37,432 nucleotides of DNA, taken from IMG/VR virus record IMGVR_UViG_3300022187_000091, positions 1 through 37,432 of that record, one strand, 5' to 3'. The position numbers were made by a program, and so were the translations under genes. Shown piece by piece: positions 36,854-37,432 of this stretch (its first letter is position 1; each line of letters begins with the position of its first letter). Under the pieces are notes generated by a model. The model had not been told where the DNA came from. It made no database searches and saw only the letters and a program-made list of their open reading frames with translations. The stretch comes from a virus.

Positions 36854-37432
36854 CATACCAAATCAACAATAATGGTGGTAACTATAGTAGAGTAGGTATC
36901 ATACAAAGAGACGAGGATGGTAATGCGCTACAATGTCCTCATTGTGATTCAACTCACTTAATTAAAGCAGGTCATTGTGGTACAGAAAAGAAAAGAAAAA
37001 GATGGAAGTGCAGGACTTGTAATAAAAAAACAGTTAGTCCTAAGATTACAAAGAATTACGAATTAGAAGAAGCTCAGAATCTTGATTGGTCTACAGAAGA
37101 ACTTATCAATGCAAGAACAGAAGTATTCAAAAGAAAAGAAGCAAGAGAAAAGTCTGAAAAGTTTATCAACATAAAGATAGATGATAAGAAACCTATTGGA
37201 TTATATATACAAGGAGACCCACACGTTGATGATGATGGATGTGATTGGGTATCATTAAGAAACCATATAGATATTGTTAATCAAACAGATGGTATGTATG
37301 CCTGTTCTGTTGGTGACTTGTCTAATAACTGGGCTAGACGTGGTAAGTTAGCAGGATTATGGGCAGACCAAACGACCAATGGGGAGCAACAGTGGGCGCT
37401 TGTAGAATGGTTAGTTAATGCAACACCATATA
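36850..37432 (+). CDS. Zinc-ribbon metallophosphoesterase (5' part, cut by window end)
   Basis: This is the start of the gene whose end is at 2-898. The first 60 residues hold a zinc ribbon, LQCPHCDSTHLIKAGHCGTE, then KKRKRWKCRTCNKKTVSP, with two CxxC knuckles in a basic setting like the InsA/transposase-type DNA-binding ribbons. The phosphoesterase domain begins near residue 90 (IGLYIQGDPHVDDDGCDW, then GDLSNNWARR). The fused ribbon suggests that the enzyme is directed to DNA. ATG 36850 overlaps the preceding stop (ATGA). The window ends inside the gene. Confidence 0.88.
   Translation, partial: MTYQINNNGGNYSRVGIIQRDEDGNALQCPHCDSTHLIKAGHCGTEKKRKRWKCRTCNKKTVSPKITKNYELEEAQNLDWSTEELINARTEVFKRKEAREKSEKFINIKIDDKKPIGLYIQGDPHVDDDGCDWVSLRNHIDIVNQTDGMYACSVGDLSNNWARRGKLAGLWADQTTNGEQQWALVEWLVNATPY
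37029..37432. repeat. Right copy of the divergent terminal repeat
   Basis: Partner of positions 1-404. Both copies are in the same orientation and in the same reading frame of the phosphoesterase gene, so joining them closes the map at about 37,028 unique bases. Confidence 0.95.

Noticed and set aside
1-37432. Temperate lifestyle genes (integrase, excisionase, CI-type repressor) or phage polymerases
   Set aside because: None is recognisable in any frame. The parS-like site alone does not show a temperate or plasmid state.

Overview
The window is almost the whole genome (about 37.0 kb of unique sequence) of a tailed double-stranded DNA phage. By gene content it looks like a short-tailed (podovirus-like) phage of marine bacterioplankton. 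The capsid and neck genes are of the SU10 type, the portal is P22-like, the internal virion genes resemble the T7/P22 ejection set, and many small proteins belong to families common in uncultured marine phages. The DNA is AT-rich (about one third G+C by eye), genes are packed with ATGA/TAATG overlaps, and there are no tRNA genes, integrase, DNA polymerase or RNA polymerase. The first 404 bases and the last 404 bases are homologous copies of the same gene segment, so the map is circular or concatemeric. The two copies differ at about 25 positions. The host cannot be named from the sequence.

Layout. (1) 1-1685, plus strand: the end of the late operon (zinc-ribbon metallophosphoesterase, a small protein, small terminase). 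(2) 1698-1747: a long hairpin where the two operons converge. (3) 1734-10803, minus strand: about 30 small early genes, transcribed from about 11.5 kb leftwards. First come short unknown proteins and an ArdC-type antirestriction protein, separated by RNA hairpins. Then come a replication module (initiator-like winged-helix protein with an iteron-like repeat, then a lambda P/DnaT-like protein) and a recombination module (HNH nuclease, DUF1071/Sak3-type annealing protein, YqaJ exonuclease). At the distal end lies a protein with two CxxCxGxG zinc motifs that may be a Q-like late regulator. (4) 10804-11928: a 1.1 kb divergent control region without long genes. (5) 11929-36853, plus strand: the late operon, with large terminase, portal, a run of tiny basic or cysteine-containing proteins, scaffold, major capsid, decoration, neck adaptor, a block of tail-fibre genes, tail nozzle, ejection proteins, holin and DUF3310. 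It then runs through the junction into the metallophosphoesterase and small terminase.

The control region is the most unusual part. It holds a 16-bp sequence matching the bacterial centromere site parS at 15 of 16 positions of the known TGTTCCACGTGAAACA form, although no ParA or ParB is encoded. It also has five palindromes of the TGAGAATCATTCTCA type that resemble Fur boxes, one of them over a minus-strand -10 element. There are four exact copies plus one inverted partial copy of GTAGAACAT, a good sigma-70 promoter before the large terminase, and a higher-GC structured leader. Together with the hairpins and the repeated ACGAGGT leader of the early genes, this suggests a phage that uses host regulators and the host replication machinery rather than its own polymerases.
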